The notes under the pieces: generated by a model | What the model was told of the DNA's origin: nothing | The model's input: only the letters and a program-made list of their open reading frames with translations | The model's database searches: none | Part shown: in pieces, positions 44,809-54,315 of the stretch | Layout: each line of letters opens with the position of its first letter | How positions within the stretch are numbered: the stretch's first letter is position 1 | Assembly: GCA_002507175.1 (NCBI GenBank) | Contig: DAZE01000020.1 | Location: 1 to 64,000, forward strand | Source: Euryarchaeota archaeon UBA558 | GTDB taxonomy: Archaea > Thermoplasmatota > Poseidoniia > Poseidoniales > Thalassarchaeaceae | Length of the DNA: 64,000 nt | Reading direction: 5' to 3' | Position numbers and translations under genes: made by a program

Positions 44809-44816
44809 TTTATAAG
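44809..44816 (+). promoter_or_regulatory. TATA box of the TFB gene
   Basis: TTTATAAG within a long AT-rich stretch between the divergent aconitase-family and TFB genes. Normal spacing places the start site near 44840, about 15-20 bases before the ATG codons at 44857/44860. It is among the best TATA elements in the window. Confidence 0.6.
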
Positions 44817-44856
44817 AGTTGGAAAAACAAGAATATAATGCTTCCCTTTGGTGGTT

Positions 44857-45786
44857 ATGATGTCAGATTACTTAGTTGAAGACATAGTGAAATGTGATGA
44901 ATGCAGCAGTAGAAACTTAACTCGTGATGAGACGCGTGGAGAAGTTGTCTGCGACGATTGCGGTTTGGTTCTGGAAGACAAGGTAATCGACCAAGGTGCA
45001 GAATGGCGTGTTTTCAGTCCCGAGCAAGGAGATCAAAGGGCTAGGACCGGAGCACCAATGACGGTCATGTTGCATGACAAGGGACTATCCACTGACATAG
45101 ATTGGCAGAACAAAGACTACTCTGGTAAGACAATCTCCAGCAGATACAGATCCCAGTTCTACCGCATGAGAAAGTGGCAGAAGAGATCCAGGGTCTCGAA
45201 TGCCACAGAGAGAAACCTCGCGATGGCACTTGCTGAGTTGGATAGGATGGCCAGTCGATTGGACTTACCAAAAACAATCCGAGAAACTGCTGCTGTGAAC
45301 TACAAGAAAGCCGTAGAGAAGAGGCTAATTCGAGGCCGTTCGATTGAGGGTGTTGCGGCAGCCTCTCTCTATGCAGCATGCCGTCAATGTAACAATCCGC
45401 GGACCCTAGACGAAATAGGCGAGGCTAGTAGGACTGGCAGAAAAGAGATCGGACGGACTTACAGGTTCATGGTCCGAGAACTAAAAATGAAGATTCCTCC
45501 TACCAAGCCGGAAGACTACATCCCGAGATTCTGCTCCGGATTGGACTTGGACGCAGAAGTACAATCGAAAGCGTATGAACTCATCCAAAAAGCGCAAGAG
45601 AAAGAACTCACAAGCGGTCGGGGACCGACCGGCATTGCCGCATCGATAATTTACATCTCAAGCGTTTTATGTGGAAAGAGAAGGACACAGAGAGAGGTCG
45701 CTGAGGTAGCTGGGGTCACTGAGGTGACAATTAGAAACCGATACAAGGAGCTCATCCAAAACCTAAACATCGAATTAGAGATATGA
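44857..45786 (+). CDS. tfb: Transcription initiation factor TFB
   Basis: About 309 residues; archaeal TFIIB homologue that bridges TBP-DNA and RNA polymerase. The zinc ribbon is '[20 protein letters not shown]' with CDDCG following. The B-reader/linker is '[20 protein letters not shown]'. Two cyclin-fold repeats follow ('[20 protein letters not shown]' with '[17 protein letters not shown]', and '[20 protein letters not shown]'), with the terminal helix-turn-helix '[20 protein letters not shown]'. Two neighbouring ATGs (44857, 44860) are both possible starts. Its stop overlaps the next start (ATGA). Confidence 0.96.
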   Translation: MMSDYLVEDIVKCDECSSRNLTRDETRGEVVCDDCGLVLEDKVIDQGAEWRVFSPEQGDQRARTGAPMTVMLHDKGLSTDIDWQNKDYSGKTISSRYRSQFYRMRKWQKRSRVSNATERNLAMALAELDRMASRLDLPKTIRETAAVNYKKAVEKRLIRGRSIEGVAAASLYAACRQCNNPRTLDEIGEASRTGRKEIGRTYRFMVRELKMKIPPTKPEDYIPRFCSGLDLDAEVQSKAYELIQKAQEKELTSGRGPTGIAASIIYISSVLCGKRRTQREVAEVAGVTEVTIRNRYKELIQNLNIELEI

Positions 45787-47048
45787 GTGCCGGTGCCAGA
45801 ATGCGCCTGAGAGACCCAGAGAATGTAATCTATGAGGAAGTAGGAAAGTCAATTGAGGCATCGATAATCCTTGCATGGTCGACATTTAATATTCCTGATC
45901 CCATCTATGAGTTACCTGAATTTCCGGCAATCCGTCCTAATGGGCCCCTAGCCCTGACGCAACAGGCACTCGGACTCCATTCTGCGGACAAAACGGGATT
46001 CAGGTTGAGACTTGAAGAAAGCGTCAGGAACCACTATCGACCCGTGCCCGGCTATTTTGATGAAGAGGAGAGGCGTACTAATTGGATGGCAAACAATGTA
46101 GGTCTACTAACTGATGATGTCTGCACCAAAACAGCATGTGTTTGGTTGGAACAGGCATTGGACGAGGAACACCCAGATACAGACAGGTGGTACCTTGGCT
46201 ATTCCCTGCTTGCAGGTAGGGTATTGAGCGGTTCCGAGTCTGCGTCATTGAGCCAATCAATACCAATCATGCTCGTTTTCGGCGGTCTTGATAGAGACTA
46301 CTCGTCAGATGCACCTCATCCATCGGGAGTCAATGCTCTAAATTGCCTTCTCGATGCATCAGAGCAATTTAGTGACTCACCCTCCTTAGGATCTTGGATT
46401 TCCATACTTTCAATGCATCGATCTACATCTAGGATGTTAAGCATATCAGACCGCGCCGCGAGTCGTATAATTCGGGAACAAAAAAGGATACCCAGCGGAT
46501 GCATGGAGGCCTTGATCAATCTGATTTCTCATGACTTAGAGTCTGCTGAGAATGGGCTAAATCGTGTGGTTCTAGAGGGTAGTGGCTCAGCACGGATGAT
46601 ATTGGCAGGTAATCTCGACTCAATTGCTGGCAGAGATAGGAAACTCGCGTTAGATCTGTACGATGAGCTGTCTCAGAATTCTGATACTGGTGTCTTACTT
46701 GTTCTTTCATCATCGCTTTATTCTCTGTGCTATGACGATCCCGTGGCATTTCGGGTTAGGGCAATGAGACTGATCGAAACGGAGGATGATAAGGTAATCA
46801 GGAGACTGATTGAGTCGGGCTTTAGAGGATATCTCGATAGGGACCCCCAAGATAAATCATCATTGTTGGTGATGGCTTGGAAGTATGGTGGCTCTCTATC
46901 CAAATCACGATTGAAAGGATTGATTTTCCAACAGAAGCAATCATCGGAGCAAAGCTTTCTCAAGACACTGTCTGGAATTCAGAAGTTCTCGGAGACTGAG
47001 GCTCTTGGCCTGCTTGAGTACATAGAGGGGCGCGAAGCCCCCCGATGA
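45783..47048 (+). CDS. Helical-repeat protein of unknown function, coupled to TFB
   Basis: 421 residues without a recognised family. The sequence is mainly alpha-helical with HEAT-like pairs of helices ('[20 protein letters not shown]', '[20 protein letters not shown]', '[20 protein letters not shown]'). No catalytic motif, signal peptide or membrane segment is seen. Its start overlaps the TFB stop by four bases, so translation of the two is coupled, which suggests a role tied to TFB level or function. Such a coupling is unusual for a general factor. The 3' end abuts nrdJ tail to tail with no gap. Confidence 0.7.
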   Translation: MSAGARMRLRDPENVIYEEVGKSIEASIILAWSTFNIPDPIYELPEFPAIRPNGPLALTQQALGLHSADKTGFRLRLEESVRNHYRPVPGYFDEEERRTNWMANNVGLLTDDVCTKTACVWLEQALDEEHPDTDRWYLGYSLLAGRVLSGSESASLSQSIPIMLVFGGLDRDYSSDAPHPSGVNALNCLLDASEQFSDSPSLGSWISILSMHRSTSRMLSISDRAASRIIREQKRIPSGCMEALINLISHDLESAENGLNRVVLEGSGSARMILAGNLDSIAGRDRKLALDLYDELSQNSDTGVLLVLSSSLYSLCYDDPVAFRVRAMRLIETEDDKVIRRLIESGFRGYLDRDPQDKSSLLVMAWKYGGSLSKSRLKGLIFQQKQSSEQSFLKTLSGIQKFSETEALGLLEYIEGREAPR

Positions 47049-50000
47049 TCAGGAGCACCCTGTTGTTGAACCACAGGCATTGCACTTCAGACAAGTTCCA
47101 TTTCGCACCATCTGACTGCTCCCACACTCATCGCAGATGTCTCCAGTAAAACCTCTCTCCCTGGCCAATCTCCTCGTTTTCGTGACCTCATCTTCATCAG
47201 TTTCTAGAGTCGAGGAGGTCAGGGTCATTTGCACTTCTCTCTTCTCCCCCTGATGCCTGAGCAGACCATCATCTGTAGGGACTGGCCTGCTGATCGAGGT
47301 GGTTTCCAGATCCTCTTCAGATACGTGAGCCAAGTCATTCCTGTCTAGATATTGAATCGCGAGTTCTCTGAAAATGTAGTCTACGATGCTTGTGGACATC
47401 TTCACTCTTCCACTACCACCCTGAACCATTCCACTCGGTTCGAATTTTTGGAATGTGAAGGACTTCACGAAGGCATCTAGCGGCACTCCGTACTGCAAAC
47501 CAATTGATACGGCAATGGCAAATTGATTCAACATGGACCTCCAGGCTGCGCCCTCCTTCGAGGTCGTTATCATAATCTCCCCTAGTCTGCCATCTTCATA
47601 CTCGCTGGATGTGAGGTAGACTGTGTGTCCTCCAACACGTGATTTTGTGGTTTTTGATGAGCGTACGTCTGGAAGGGCCTTCCTCGCTGCTATGAAGCTC
47701 TGAACAACATTCTCCGCGATAGGCCGAGCTAGATCATCTGGGACAGGTATCGCCTTGACAGCATCCTCGACCATGGTCTGTACTGCTCCAGACGAGTCTT
47801 CCTCCTCGAGTATGGAGGTATCAACTATCTGACTCATCAAGGGTTGGGACAGTTTACTTCCATCTCGATAGACTGCACAGGCTTTGTTCATTGTGCTGTG
47901 ACTTAGCTCATATGCCTCACGTATATCATCGATTGAAGCTGAGGCGGGCATGTTGATTGTTTTGGAAATCGCGCCTGAGATGAATGGCTGGGCAGCCGCC
48001 ATCATTAGAACGTGGGCTTGCCAATCAATGGACCTCGTACCGTGCTTGCCGCATGGTGTGGCGCAATCGAATACAGCTAAGTGTTCTTCTTTTAGTCCGG
48101 GGGCCCCCTCGATACTCCCATATCCGAAGATTACGTCATTTGCCCGCTCGATGTCTTCGGGAGAAAGGCCGATGTGAGCCAGGGTATCGAAGAATACGTT
48201 CTGACAATCTTCATCCGACATAGTCAAGACAGTCTTGCAGAAATCATCTCCCAACACCGATGGAGAAAAGGCCGATCTAATGTCAAAAACATCTGGCATC
48301 GAGGACTCTATGTTTGATAGAACCTCGTCTGTGAACCCCTTTTCTTTCAAAATTCGGGGATCGAGGCCGGGGCTGCCTGAAAGTCGTCCAGTCCCCATGA
48401 TGTGGTCTACGATCGAAGTGACCTCTGAATCCGTGTAGCCTAATCGCTTCAGTGCACTCGGGACCCCTCTGTTGATTATTCTGAGCGTCCCACCTCCTGC
48501 TAGTTGCTTGTACTGCACCAGTGAGAATTGTGGCTCGACCCCAGTTGTATCAGCAGCCATAACCAGGCCTATGGTTCCAGTTGGAGCGATGACGGTGGTC
48601 TGAGCATTTCTGTAACCGTATTCCTCCCCCCCTTGCACCGCTCGATCCCAAGCAGATTTTGCGGCATCCAAGAGATCGCTGGGACATCGTTTTGCGTCTA
48701 TTCCCATGGGGGTTATGGTTAGACCCTCGTATTCGCTTCCTTTCGCATCATAAGCCGCTCTCCTGTGGTTCCTCATCACTTTGAGCATGTGATCAGCATT
48801 CTCGTGATATTTCGGGAACGGCCCTAACGAACCTGCGAGTTCTGCCGATGTGGCATAGGACTCACCACACATGATCGATGATAATGCTCCACACACTGCG
48901 TAAGCTCGGTCATCCGCATATGGCAACCCCATGTGCATTAGAAGAGACCCCAAGTTGCAGTACCCGAGACCTAATGTCCTGTATTCGTATGATTTCCTGG
49001 CAATCTCTTCAGAAGGAAACTGAGCCATCAGGACACTGATCTCTAGCGTCATCGTCCATAGCCTCACGCTGTGTTGGAATGATGGAATGTCGAACTTTTG
49101 AGCATCGGTGTCGAAGTAGTGCAACAGGTTGATGCTCGCGAGATTACATGCTGTATCATCTAAAAACATGTATTCTGAACATGGGTTTGACCCATTGATT
49201 CGTCCACCCTCTGGGCACGTATGCCACTCGTTTATGGTAGTATCAAATTGTACGCCTGGGTCAGCACATGCCCAAGCAGTGTAGGCAACCTTGTCCCAGA
49301 GTTCTTTGGCAGGCATGGACCTACAGGGCGTGGGTTCCCTGCCACTCTCATTGGCGTTCTTCAGCTCAGTTCTATGATAAAGGTTCCAAGTCCCATCGTT
49401 TTCCAGAGCATCCATGAATGAGTTTGGTACACGGACCGAGTTGTTGGAGTTCTGCCCAGAGACGGTGCCATAACCTTCACCCTGCCAGTCTGTATCCATC
49501 TTATCGAAATGGATCGATTTCCATCCCTGTTCTGCAAGGTCCAAGAATCTCTTGACGTGAGAATTGGGAACATGGTTCTTTATCGCCTTAGCGGCAGCCT
49601 TCTTCAATTCTAGATTGTCATTCATGTCAAGCTTGTTACCTTTGCCGTCGAAGCTCCATATTGCATCCATGATTGCGTCGGCATGACCCTGTAGCAGATT
49701 AGATCCAATAACCAAGGCAGAAACCTTCTCTTCCTCGGATAACTTCCAATCTATGTATTCCTCGATATCGGGATGGTCCAGATCTAATGTGACCATCTTT
49801 GCAGCTCTTCTCGTGGTGCCACCGGATTTTATAGCACCAGCAGCCCTATCTCCAATTTTTAGGAATGAAATTAATCCACTTGAGGTGCCACCTCCTGAGA
49901 GTGGCTCCCCTGAACCCCTTATGTTTGAGAAGTTTGAACCTGTTCCTGATCCGTATTTGAACAATAGTGCTTCCCGGTTCCAGAGCCCCATTATTGAGTC

Positions 50001-50693
50001 TGTGCCACCAACCAGCGAGTCTGAGACAGATTGAATGAAGCAGGCATGTGGCTGGGGGTGTTCATATGCATTCGTAGAGGTCATCAGTTCTCCGGTTGAC
50101 GGGTCGATGTATCGATGACCCTGGGCAGGTCCCTCTATCCCGTAGGCCCAATGCAATCCTGTGTTGAACCATTGAGGGCTGTTTGGCGCTGATCGCTGGC
50201 TGGCGATCAAGTAGCACATTTCGTCAAAGTAGGCCCTTGCGTCTGCTTCGGCTGCGAAGTAGCCATGCTTCCATCCCCAATATGTCCACGTTCCAGCCAA
50301 GCGACGGAATAGCTCTCTACCGTGACTTTCACCAATGAACCTTTTTTCGGGATCCAGAGATTGTAGTTTCTCATGATCTGGTTCGCTCCTCTGTAACCAT
50401 GTTGGTACTCCCTTCTCTTTCACCCTGCGTAGTATCGCTGGAACCCCAGCTTTTCTGAGGTACTTCTGGGCAAGCACCTTCCCTGCCACCCCAGAGAAGC
50501 CCGAAGGCAATCTGACGTCATCTATCCTGTGTGCGAGAGACCCATCAGCATTCCGAATCTCGACGTCCATCTCTATCCAATCGAATTGATCGAAGGGGTC
50601 TTCCCCGACCGTCGTGAACCGTCTTTCAATGACTAATCCGGTTTCAATCGGCCCTTCTGAATTCTTGCCTCCTTTTTCAGTTCTGGTCTGCAT
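47049..50693 (-). CDS. nrdJ: Vitamin B12-dependent ribonucleotide reductase (class II)
   Basis: About 1214 residues; reduces ribonucleotides using adenosylcobalamin as radical source, so needs neither oxygen nor a second subunit. 'QRSAPNSPQWFNTGLHWAYG' and 'LLFKYGSGTGSNFSNIRGSG' are class II markers. The active site shows 'GSNPCSEYMFLDDTACNLAS' (Cys and Glu of the N-x-C-x-E motif) and 'TVIAPTGTIGLVMAADTTGV'. A zinc-binding C-terminus 'CDECGSSQMVRNGTCLKCNA' carries cysteines that re-reduce the site. ATG 50693 has AAGGA nearby; ATG 50750 would add 19 residues. The cobalamin adenosyltransferase at 59137 probably supplies its cofactor. Confidence 0.95.
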   Translation of the reverse strand: MQTRTEKGGKNSEGPIETGLVIERRFTTVGEDPFDQFDWIEMDVEIRNADGSLAHRIDDVRLPSGFSGVAGKVLAQKYLRKAGVPAILRRVKEKGVPTWLQRSEPDHEKLQSLDPEKRFIGESHGRELFRRLAGTWTYWGWKHGYFAAEADARAYFDEMCYLIASQRSAPNSPQWFNTGLHWAYGIEGPAQGHRYIDPSTGELMTSTNAYEHPQPHACFIQSVSDSLVGGTDSIMGLWNREALLFKYGSGTGSNFSNIRGSGEPLSGGGTSSGLISFLKIGDRAAGAIKSGGTTRRAAKMVTLDLDHPDIEEYIDWKLSEEEKVSALVIGSNLLQGHADAIMDAIWSFDGKGNKLDMNDNLELKKAAAKAIKNHVPNSHVKRFLDLAEQGWKSIHFDKMDTDWQGEGYGTVSGQNSNNSVRVPNSFMDALENDGTWNLYHRTELKNANESGREPTPCRSMPAKELWDKVAYTAWACADPGVQFDTTINEWHTCPEGGRINGSNPCSEYMFLDDTACNLASINLLHYFDTDAQKFDIPSFQHSVRLWTMTLEISVLMAQFPSEEIARKSYEYRTLGLGYCNLGSLLMHMGLPYADDRAYAVCGALSSIMCGESYATSAELAGSLGPFPKYHENADHMLKVMRNHRRAAYDAKGSEYEGLTITPMGIDAKRCPSDLLDAAKSAWDRAVQGGEEYGYRNAQTTVIAPTGTIGLVMAADTTGVEPQFSLVQYKQLAGGGTLRIINRGVPSALKRLGYTDSEVTSIVDHIMGTGRLSGSPGLDPRILKEKGFTDEVLSNIESSMPDVFDIRSAFSPSVLGDDFCKTVLTMSDEDCQNVFFDTLAHIGLSPEDIERANDVIFGYGSIEGAPGLKEEHLAVFDCATPCGKHGTRSIDWQAHVLMMAAAQPFISGAISKTINMPASASIDDIREAYELSHSTMNKACAVYRDGSKLSQPLMSQIVDTSILEEEDSSGAVQTMVEDAVKAIPVPDDLARPIAENVVQSFIAARKALPDVRSSKTTKSRVGGHTVYLTSSEYEDGRLGEIMITTSKEGAAWRSMLNQFAIAVSIGLQYGVPLDAFVKSFTFQKFEPSGMVQGGSGRVKMSTSIVDYIFRELAIQYLDRNDLAHVSEEDLETTSISRPVPTDDGLLRHQGEKREVQMTLTSSTLETDEDEVTKTRRLARERGFTGDICDECGSSQMVRNGTCLKCNACGSTTGCS

Positions 50694-50848
50694 AGTATCG
50701 TCTTCCTTGTCACCCTCCGCCCCGATAACCCAGAGCGAGGGATTCAACATCGACGCTGGAGGGTGTTTAATGGTTCTCTAAGGGAAACCTAGGTAGACTA
50801 CAATTGTGCTGGGTTCTTTTCCAGTAGAAAATCATGTAATTGTAAAAT

Positions 50849-51238
50849 CTAAGCTTTGAAATCCAGCTCCCACGTGAGATTCACTCCACCTCGAGTTAAC
50901 ATGATGCCAACTGAACATAGCTTTTCGTGAGATTGATGGATTATGCGATCGAGGAGTGCTACTGGGACATCCCCCCTTACCACATATACGAAGTGGATCT
51001 TCTCGAAGACCCTTGGTGATTCTGAAGCCCTTGACGAGTCTATTTCTATTCGAGCTTCCCTGAGGTTTCCTCGTCTATCTTTGAGCCCTCCAATCACGTC
51101 GATCAATGAACAGGTAGCATGGGCATGCAGAACCATCTCCATTGGACTGGGAGAATCTTGATCATAAATTGAGAACCGTTTGCCACCTTCAGTTTGTCCA
51201 TCAAAACCATTGCCATTCCATGTCACCGAGCCTCGCAT
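50849..51238 (-). CDS. OsmC-family protein
   Basis: About 129 residues from ATG 51238 ('[20 protein letters not shown]'). OsmC/Ohr proteins reduce organic hydroperoxides with two cysteines; others in the family have uncertain roles. The first Cys is in '[20 protein letters not shown]' and the second in '[12 protein letters not shown]', the expected places. The open frame reaches 51292 but the extra residues do not fit the family. It is divergent from isocitrate dehydrogenase with 77 bases between starts. The specific YhfA-like branch (SP.E...A...C..D) fits best. Confidence 0.85.
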   Translation of the reverse strand: MRGSVTWNGNGFDGQTEGGKRFSIYDQDSPSPMEMVLHAHATCSLIDVIGGLKDRRGNLREARIEIDSSRASESPRVFEKIHFVYVVRGDVPVALLDRIIHQSHEKLCSVGIMLTRGGVNLTWELDFKA

Positions 51239-51315
51239 GGCGTTTCCTGCCAGAGCCCCATCAAGAGGGTTGGCTTCATGAGGGGGATCCATGTGAGGTT
51301 CATAGGGACGGTACC

Positions 51316-52539
51316 ATGGGATCGACGATTCAAAATCTAAACACGGAAATTTCCGTGCCTAACGATCCAATAATCAACTATATCGAGGGCGACGGAATCG
51401 GGGTTGACATCACTCCGGTTATGATCAAGGTGGTAAACGAGAGTGTCAAAAAGGCCTATTCCGGGGCTAGGATCATAACGTGGAATGAAGTTCTCGCAGG
51501 GCAGAAAGCATTCGATTTGACCGGCGAGTGGCTGCCGGAGGAAACACTGCAATCGATGAAGCAAGGACTGATATCCATCAAAGGCCCACTAACGACGCCA
51601 GTAGGCGGGGGCATTAGAAGTCTGAACGTTGCACTAAGACAAAAACTCGACCTTTATGCTTGTGTCAGGCCAGTCAGATGGTATGTAGGAACCCCAAGTC
51701 CTGTAAAGCAGCCTGAGGCAGTTGACATGGTGATCTTCAGGGAGAATAGTGAAGACGTGTACGCAGGGATCGAGTGGGAGTCCGGGAGTGAGGGTGCCAA
51801 GCGAGTCATAGAATTCCTCCAAAAGGAAATGGGGGTGGATAAGATAAGATTCCCAGAAACCTCTGGGATCGGAATCAAACCCGTTAGTAAAGAAGGCACT
51901 GCCCGCATAGTTAGGGCAGCAATCAATCATGCGATAACAGAGGATAAGTCCAGTGTCACACTCGTACACAAGGGGAACATCATGAAATTCACTGAGGGGG
52001 GATTTCGAGATTGGGGCTATCAACTGGCTCGCGAAGAATTCGGAGCCAAAAAAATAGGCGAAGGACCCTGGTGCGAGCTTGAAAATCCAACTACGGGAAA
52101 TAAAATAGTAATCAAGGACGTGATTGCTGACGCAATGCTGCAGCAGGTTCTCACCAGGCCCAGGGAATACAGTGTCCTCGCAACTATGAACCTCAACGGT
52201 GATTACATCTCAGACGCATTGGCAGCACAAGTGGGGGGGATAGGGATCGCCCCAGGTGCGAACATCAACTATGACACTGGAATAGCAATATTCGAAGCAA
52301 CTCATGGGACGGCACCAAAATACACCGGCCAAGACAAAGTGAACCCTGGCTCCATCATATTGTCAGCTGAGATGATGCTGCGCCACATGGGCTGGATCGA
52401 GGCAGCCGATCTCATAGTAAGAGGCGTAGAAGGCGCCATCTCATCAAAGACAGTGACTTATGACTTTGAGAGGCTTATGCCAGGCGCGAAATTGCTAAGA
52501 TGTAGTGAGTTTGGGGATGCAATAATCTCTCATATGTGA
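51316..52539 (+). CDS. icd: Isocitrate dehydrogenase (NADP type)
   Basis: 407 residues; isocitrate to 2-oxoglutarate in the TCA cycle. '[20 protein letters not shown]' is the N-terminal signature. '[20 protein letters not shown]' holds the substrate Ser and the phosphorylation-loop region of the bacterial enzyme. '[20 protein letters not shown]' holds the catalytic Lys, and the NADP site is '[20 protein letters not shown]'. The metal-binding Asp residues are in '[20 protein letters not shown]'. Length fits the prokaryotic homodimer. ATG 51316 matches the family start. Confidence 0.95.
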   Translation: MGSTIQNLNTEISVPNDPIINYIEGDGIGVDITPVMIKVVNESVKKAYSGARIITWNEVLAGQKAFDLTGEWLPEETLQSMKQGLISIKGPLTTPVGGGIRSLNVALRQKLDLYACVRPVRWYVGTPSPVKQPEAVDMVIFRENSEDVYAGIEWESGSEGAKRVIEFLQKEMGVDKIRFPETSGIGIKPVSKEGTARIVRAAINHAITEDKSSVTLVHKGNIMKFTEGGFRDWGYQLAREEFGAKKIGEGPWCELENPTTGNKIVIKDVIADAMLQQVLTRPREYSVLATMNLNGDYISDALAAQVGGIGIAPGANINYDTGIAIFEATHGTAPKYTGQDKVNPGSIILSAEMMLRHMGWIEAADLIVRGVEGAISSKTVTYDFERLMPGAKLLRCSEFGDAIISHM

Positions 52540-52605
52540 ATATTCATCTTGACATTTGACTAGCGATCTGCCAGATCACAGAATCGATCATGAAGTGGGA
52601 CCTTG

Positions 52606-52649
52606 AAAAATAAAAAATGGCGGGAGGGCCCGGTTGGGCCCCCACCGCC
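52606..52649 (-). terminator. Hairpin plus T-run terminator of the rhodopsin gene
   Basis: On the minus strand, a GC-rich hairpin (52649-52619) with paired GGGCCC cores and outer GGCGG/CCGCC arms, four-base loop, is followed by ATTTTTTATTTTT (52618-52606). It lies about 40 bases after the rhodopsin stop. Archaeal RNA polymerase responds to the T-run; the stable hairpin may also protect the message end. It is the clearest terminator in the window. Confidence 0.75.
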
Positions 52650-52689
52650 TTGTTGCGTATTACTTGGGTAATTGACTCAGTTCACTGAA

Positions 52690-53559
52690 TCAAGCCATGG
52701 CTGCGGTAGCCTTCTTGGCTCCCATCCATGCTACTACACCGAAACCGATCTTGTTGATCATGTCAGCGATGTTGTATAGAACGCCCATTAGCTCCTGGTT
52801 GCCGTCTAGTAGATTGGCCTCAGGGCTGTACAAGTAGCCGATTGGGTAGATGACCCACCCTACGACTATGAACATCCTTAGTGCGTTAAGGCTCCACTCT
52901 AGTTCGGCCTTCACCTTGCTGTTGTCGATACCCTTTGGCTCCATCATTCCGAATGGATCTCCGACTGCAACAATGATCATTGCCCAGCCCACACCGCTCA
53001 ATATCAAGCAGATTAGACCAGCGGAGTCACCGAATGTGCCATCCATGAGGCCTGTCTCGCCGGCGAATCCCCAGCCAATCATCCAAACTGCACCGAAGAA
53101 ACACACGTTTGCGAATCCTCCGATTCCTGGGATCTTAGCGTCGGTGATAGCATCCTTCCCCACCAAGCTTGGGAACTTGAGAGCCATCAGCGGGACTGTG
53201 ATGAGCCAGTCCATGTATCTGTAGTGGACGCTAACTATTCCATCCTCGACATAGGCGCCACGCATGTAGTAGTAGTGGAACGCTGCGATACCCACAATTA
53301 GTGCGGAAATCGTCATTGTTGTCCTGTACTCTTCAGCAACGCTGTTTCGCTCCATGACGAAGAAGATGAACGCCGCTCCCATCGAAATGTACCCGACGAA
53401 GAAGAGGAAGAAGGTCAATAGAGCCATTCCCTCGTAGTCGTTTGGGTTTGCGTATTCCGATGCGGATGCAGTGGACAGTCCCAGTACTCCCAGCGTCATC
53501 AGGGCGAGTATTGGGGCACTCATTCTCAGGCCATTTTTGTAGGATGGATTAAGATCCAT
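52690..53559 (-). CDS. Proteorhodopsin-like light-driven proton pump with Lys at the donor site
   Basis: 289 residues: signal-peptide-like start (APILALMTLGVLGLSTASAS), then seven membrane helices. The retinal Lys is K270 in 'NIADMINKIGFGVVAWMGAK', with D266. Helix C reads 'VHYRYMDWLITVPLMALKFP': R114, acceptor D117, T121, tuning residue M125 (Met is associated with green absorption), and K128 where proteorhodopsin has the donor Glu. H95 in 'AFHYYYMRGA' matches the His that pairs with the acceptor. This D-T-K set is known from Exiguobacterium rhodopsin, which does pump protons. It has its own TATA box and terminator, so it is probably a single-gene, strongly expressed unit. No retinal-synthesis gene is in the window. 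Confidence 0.95.
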   Translation of the reverse strand: MDLNPSYKNGLRMSAPILALMTLGVLGLSTASASEYANPNDYEGMALLTFFLFFVGYISMGAAFIFFVMERNSVAEEYRTTMTISALIVGIAAFHYYYMRGAYVEDGIVSVHYRYMDWLITVPLMALKFPSLVGKDAITDAKIPGIGGFANVCFFGAVWMIGWGFAGETGLMDGTFGDSAGLICLILSGVGWAMIIVAVGDPFGMMEPKGIDNSKVKAELEWSLNALRMFIVVGWVIYPIGYLYSPEANLLDGNQELMGVLYNIADMINKIGFGVVAWMGAKKATAAMA

Positions 53560-53579
53560 GGGGGAACCCTAAAATTACC

Positions 53580-53590
53580 TTATATAAATA
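53580..53590 (-). promoter_or_regulatory. TATA box of the rhodopsin gene
   Basis: TATTTATATAA on the minus strand, centred about 25 bases before ATG 53559. Normal spacing gives a transcript that begins almost at the ATG, so the mRNA is predicted to be leaderless. No ribosome binding site is present. Confidence 0.65.
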
Positions 53591-53649
53591 CCTGTCACTA
53601 GTCTAATTTAAACAATACGCTTCATAGGCCCTTTTTGCCTCGCTCGGCC

Positions 53650-54315
53650 ATGGACAACCCAAGGGAACTACTCCTGTCACTTTCTGATGCTGCCGCTGGA
53701 ACTGACAATCCACTTTCTTGGTTTGAAGACCTTTATTCCAGAGCAAATAGGGATGATAGCTGGATTCCATGGTCTGATGGAAATCCCAATCCACTGTTGG
53801 TTGACTGGGTGATCGGGCAACCTGCGGGGAAAGCATTAGTTGTTGGCTCAGGACTAGGGGAAGATGCTGCGTTTCTAGAAAAAAAGGGATGGCAGGTAAC
53901 GGCTTTCGACATCTCAGAAACTGCGATAAAATGGTCTTCGGACAGGTACAGTCACACGTCTGTTTCTTGGATGGTAGCTGACCTGCTGAACCTTCCTCCA
54001 GAGTTGTGCGGTGACTTTGATTTGGTACTTGAAGTCCACATCTTACAGGCCATGCCCGTCGAACTAAGGAAAATAGCCTCACAAAAACTAGCCCCCCTGG
54101 TATCAGAAAACGGTTTCTTGGTCTGTATTGGACGCTATGCTACAGAGGACGATCTTACTATCGGGCCACCATGGCCATTGAGCTATTCATTTATTGAGTC
54201 CATAGGCGCGAGTCTCGGTGAAATGAGCTTGAAGAAAATCAGGCTTGAGTCCGATGATAGTTCCGTTTCCCGCTACAGGGCTATTTGGAGACGAACGAAA
54301 ATTAAGAACGATTGA
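53650..54315 (+). CDS. SAM-dependent methyltransferase, thiopurine-methyltransferase-like
   Basis: 221 residues from ATG 53650. The SAM site is visible as 'ALVVGSGLGEDAAFLEKKGW' (motif I) and 'VTAFDISETAIKWSSDRY' (motif II). 'DDSWIPWSDGNPNPLLVDWV' precedes it and resembles the 'PWD.G..tP' segment of the TPMT-like branch. 'FDLVLEVHILQAMPVELRKI' follows in the usual place. The substrate is unknown; TPMT relatives methylate thiols, halides or selenium compounds. It is divergent from the rhodopsin gene, and its end overlaps the convergent PIN gene by 14 bases. Confidence 0.82.
   Translation: MDNPRELLLSLSDAAAGTDNPLSWFEDLYSRANRDDSWIPWSDGNPNPLLVDWVIGQPAGKALVVGSGLGEDAAFLEKKGWQVTAFDISETAIKWSSDRYSHTSVSWMVADLLNLPPELCGDFDLVLEVHILQAMPVELRKIASQKLAPLVSENGFLVCIGRYATEDDLTIGPPWPLSYSFIESIGASLGEMSLKKIRLESDDSSVSRYRAIWRRTKIKND

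Noticed and set aside
51142..51315. N-terminal extension of isocitrate dehydrogenase
   Set aside because: It lies antisense to the start of the OsmC gene and does not resemble the family; ATG 51316 fits.
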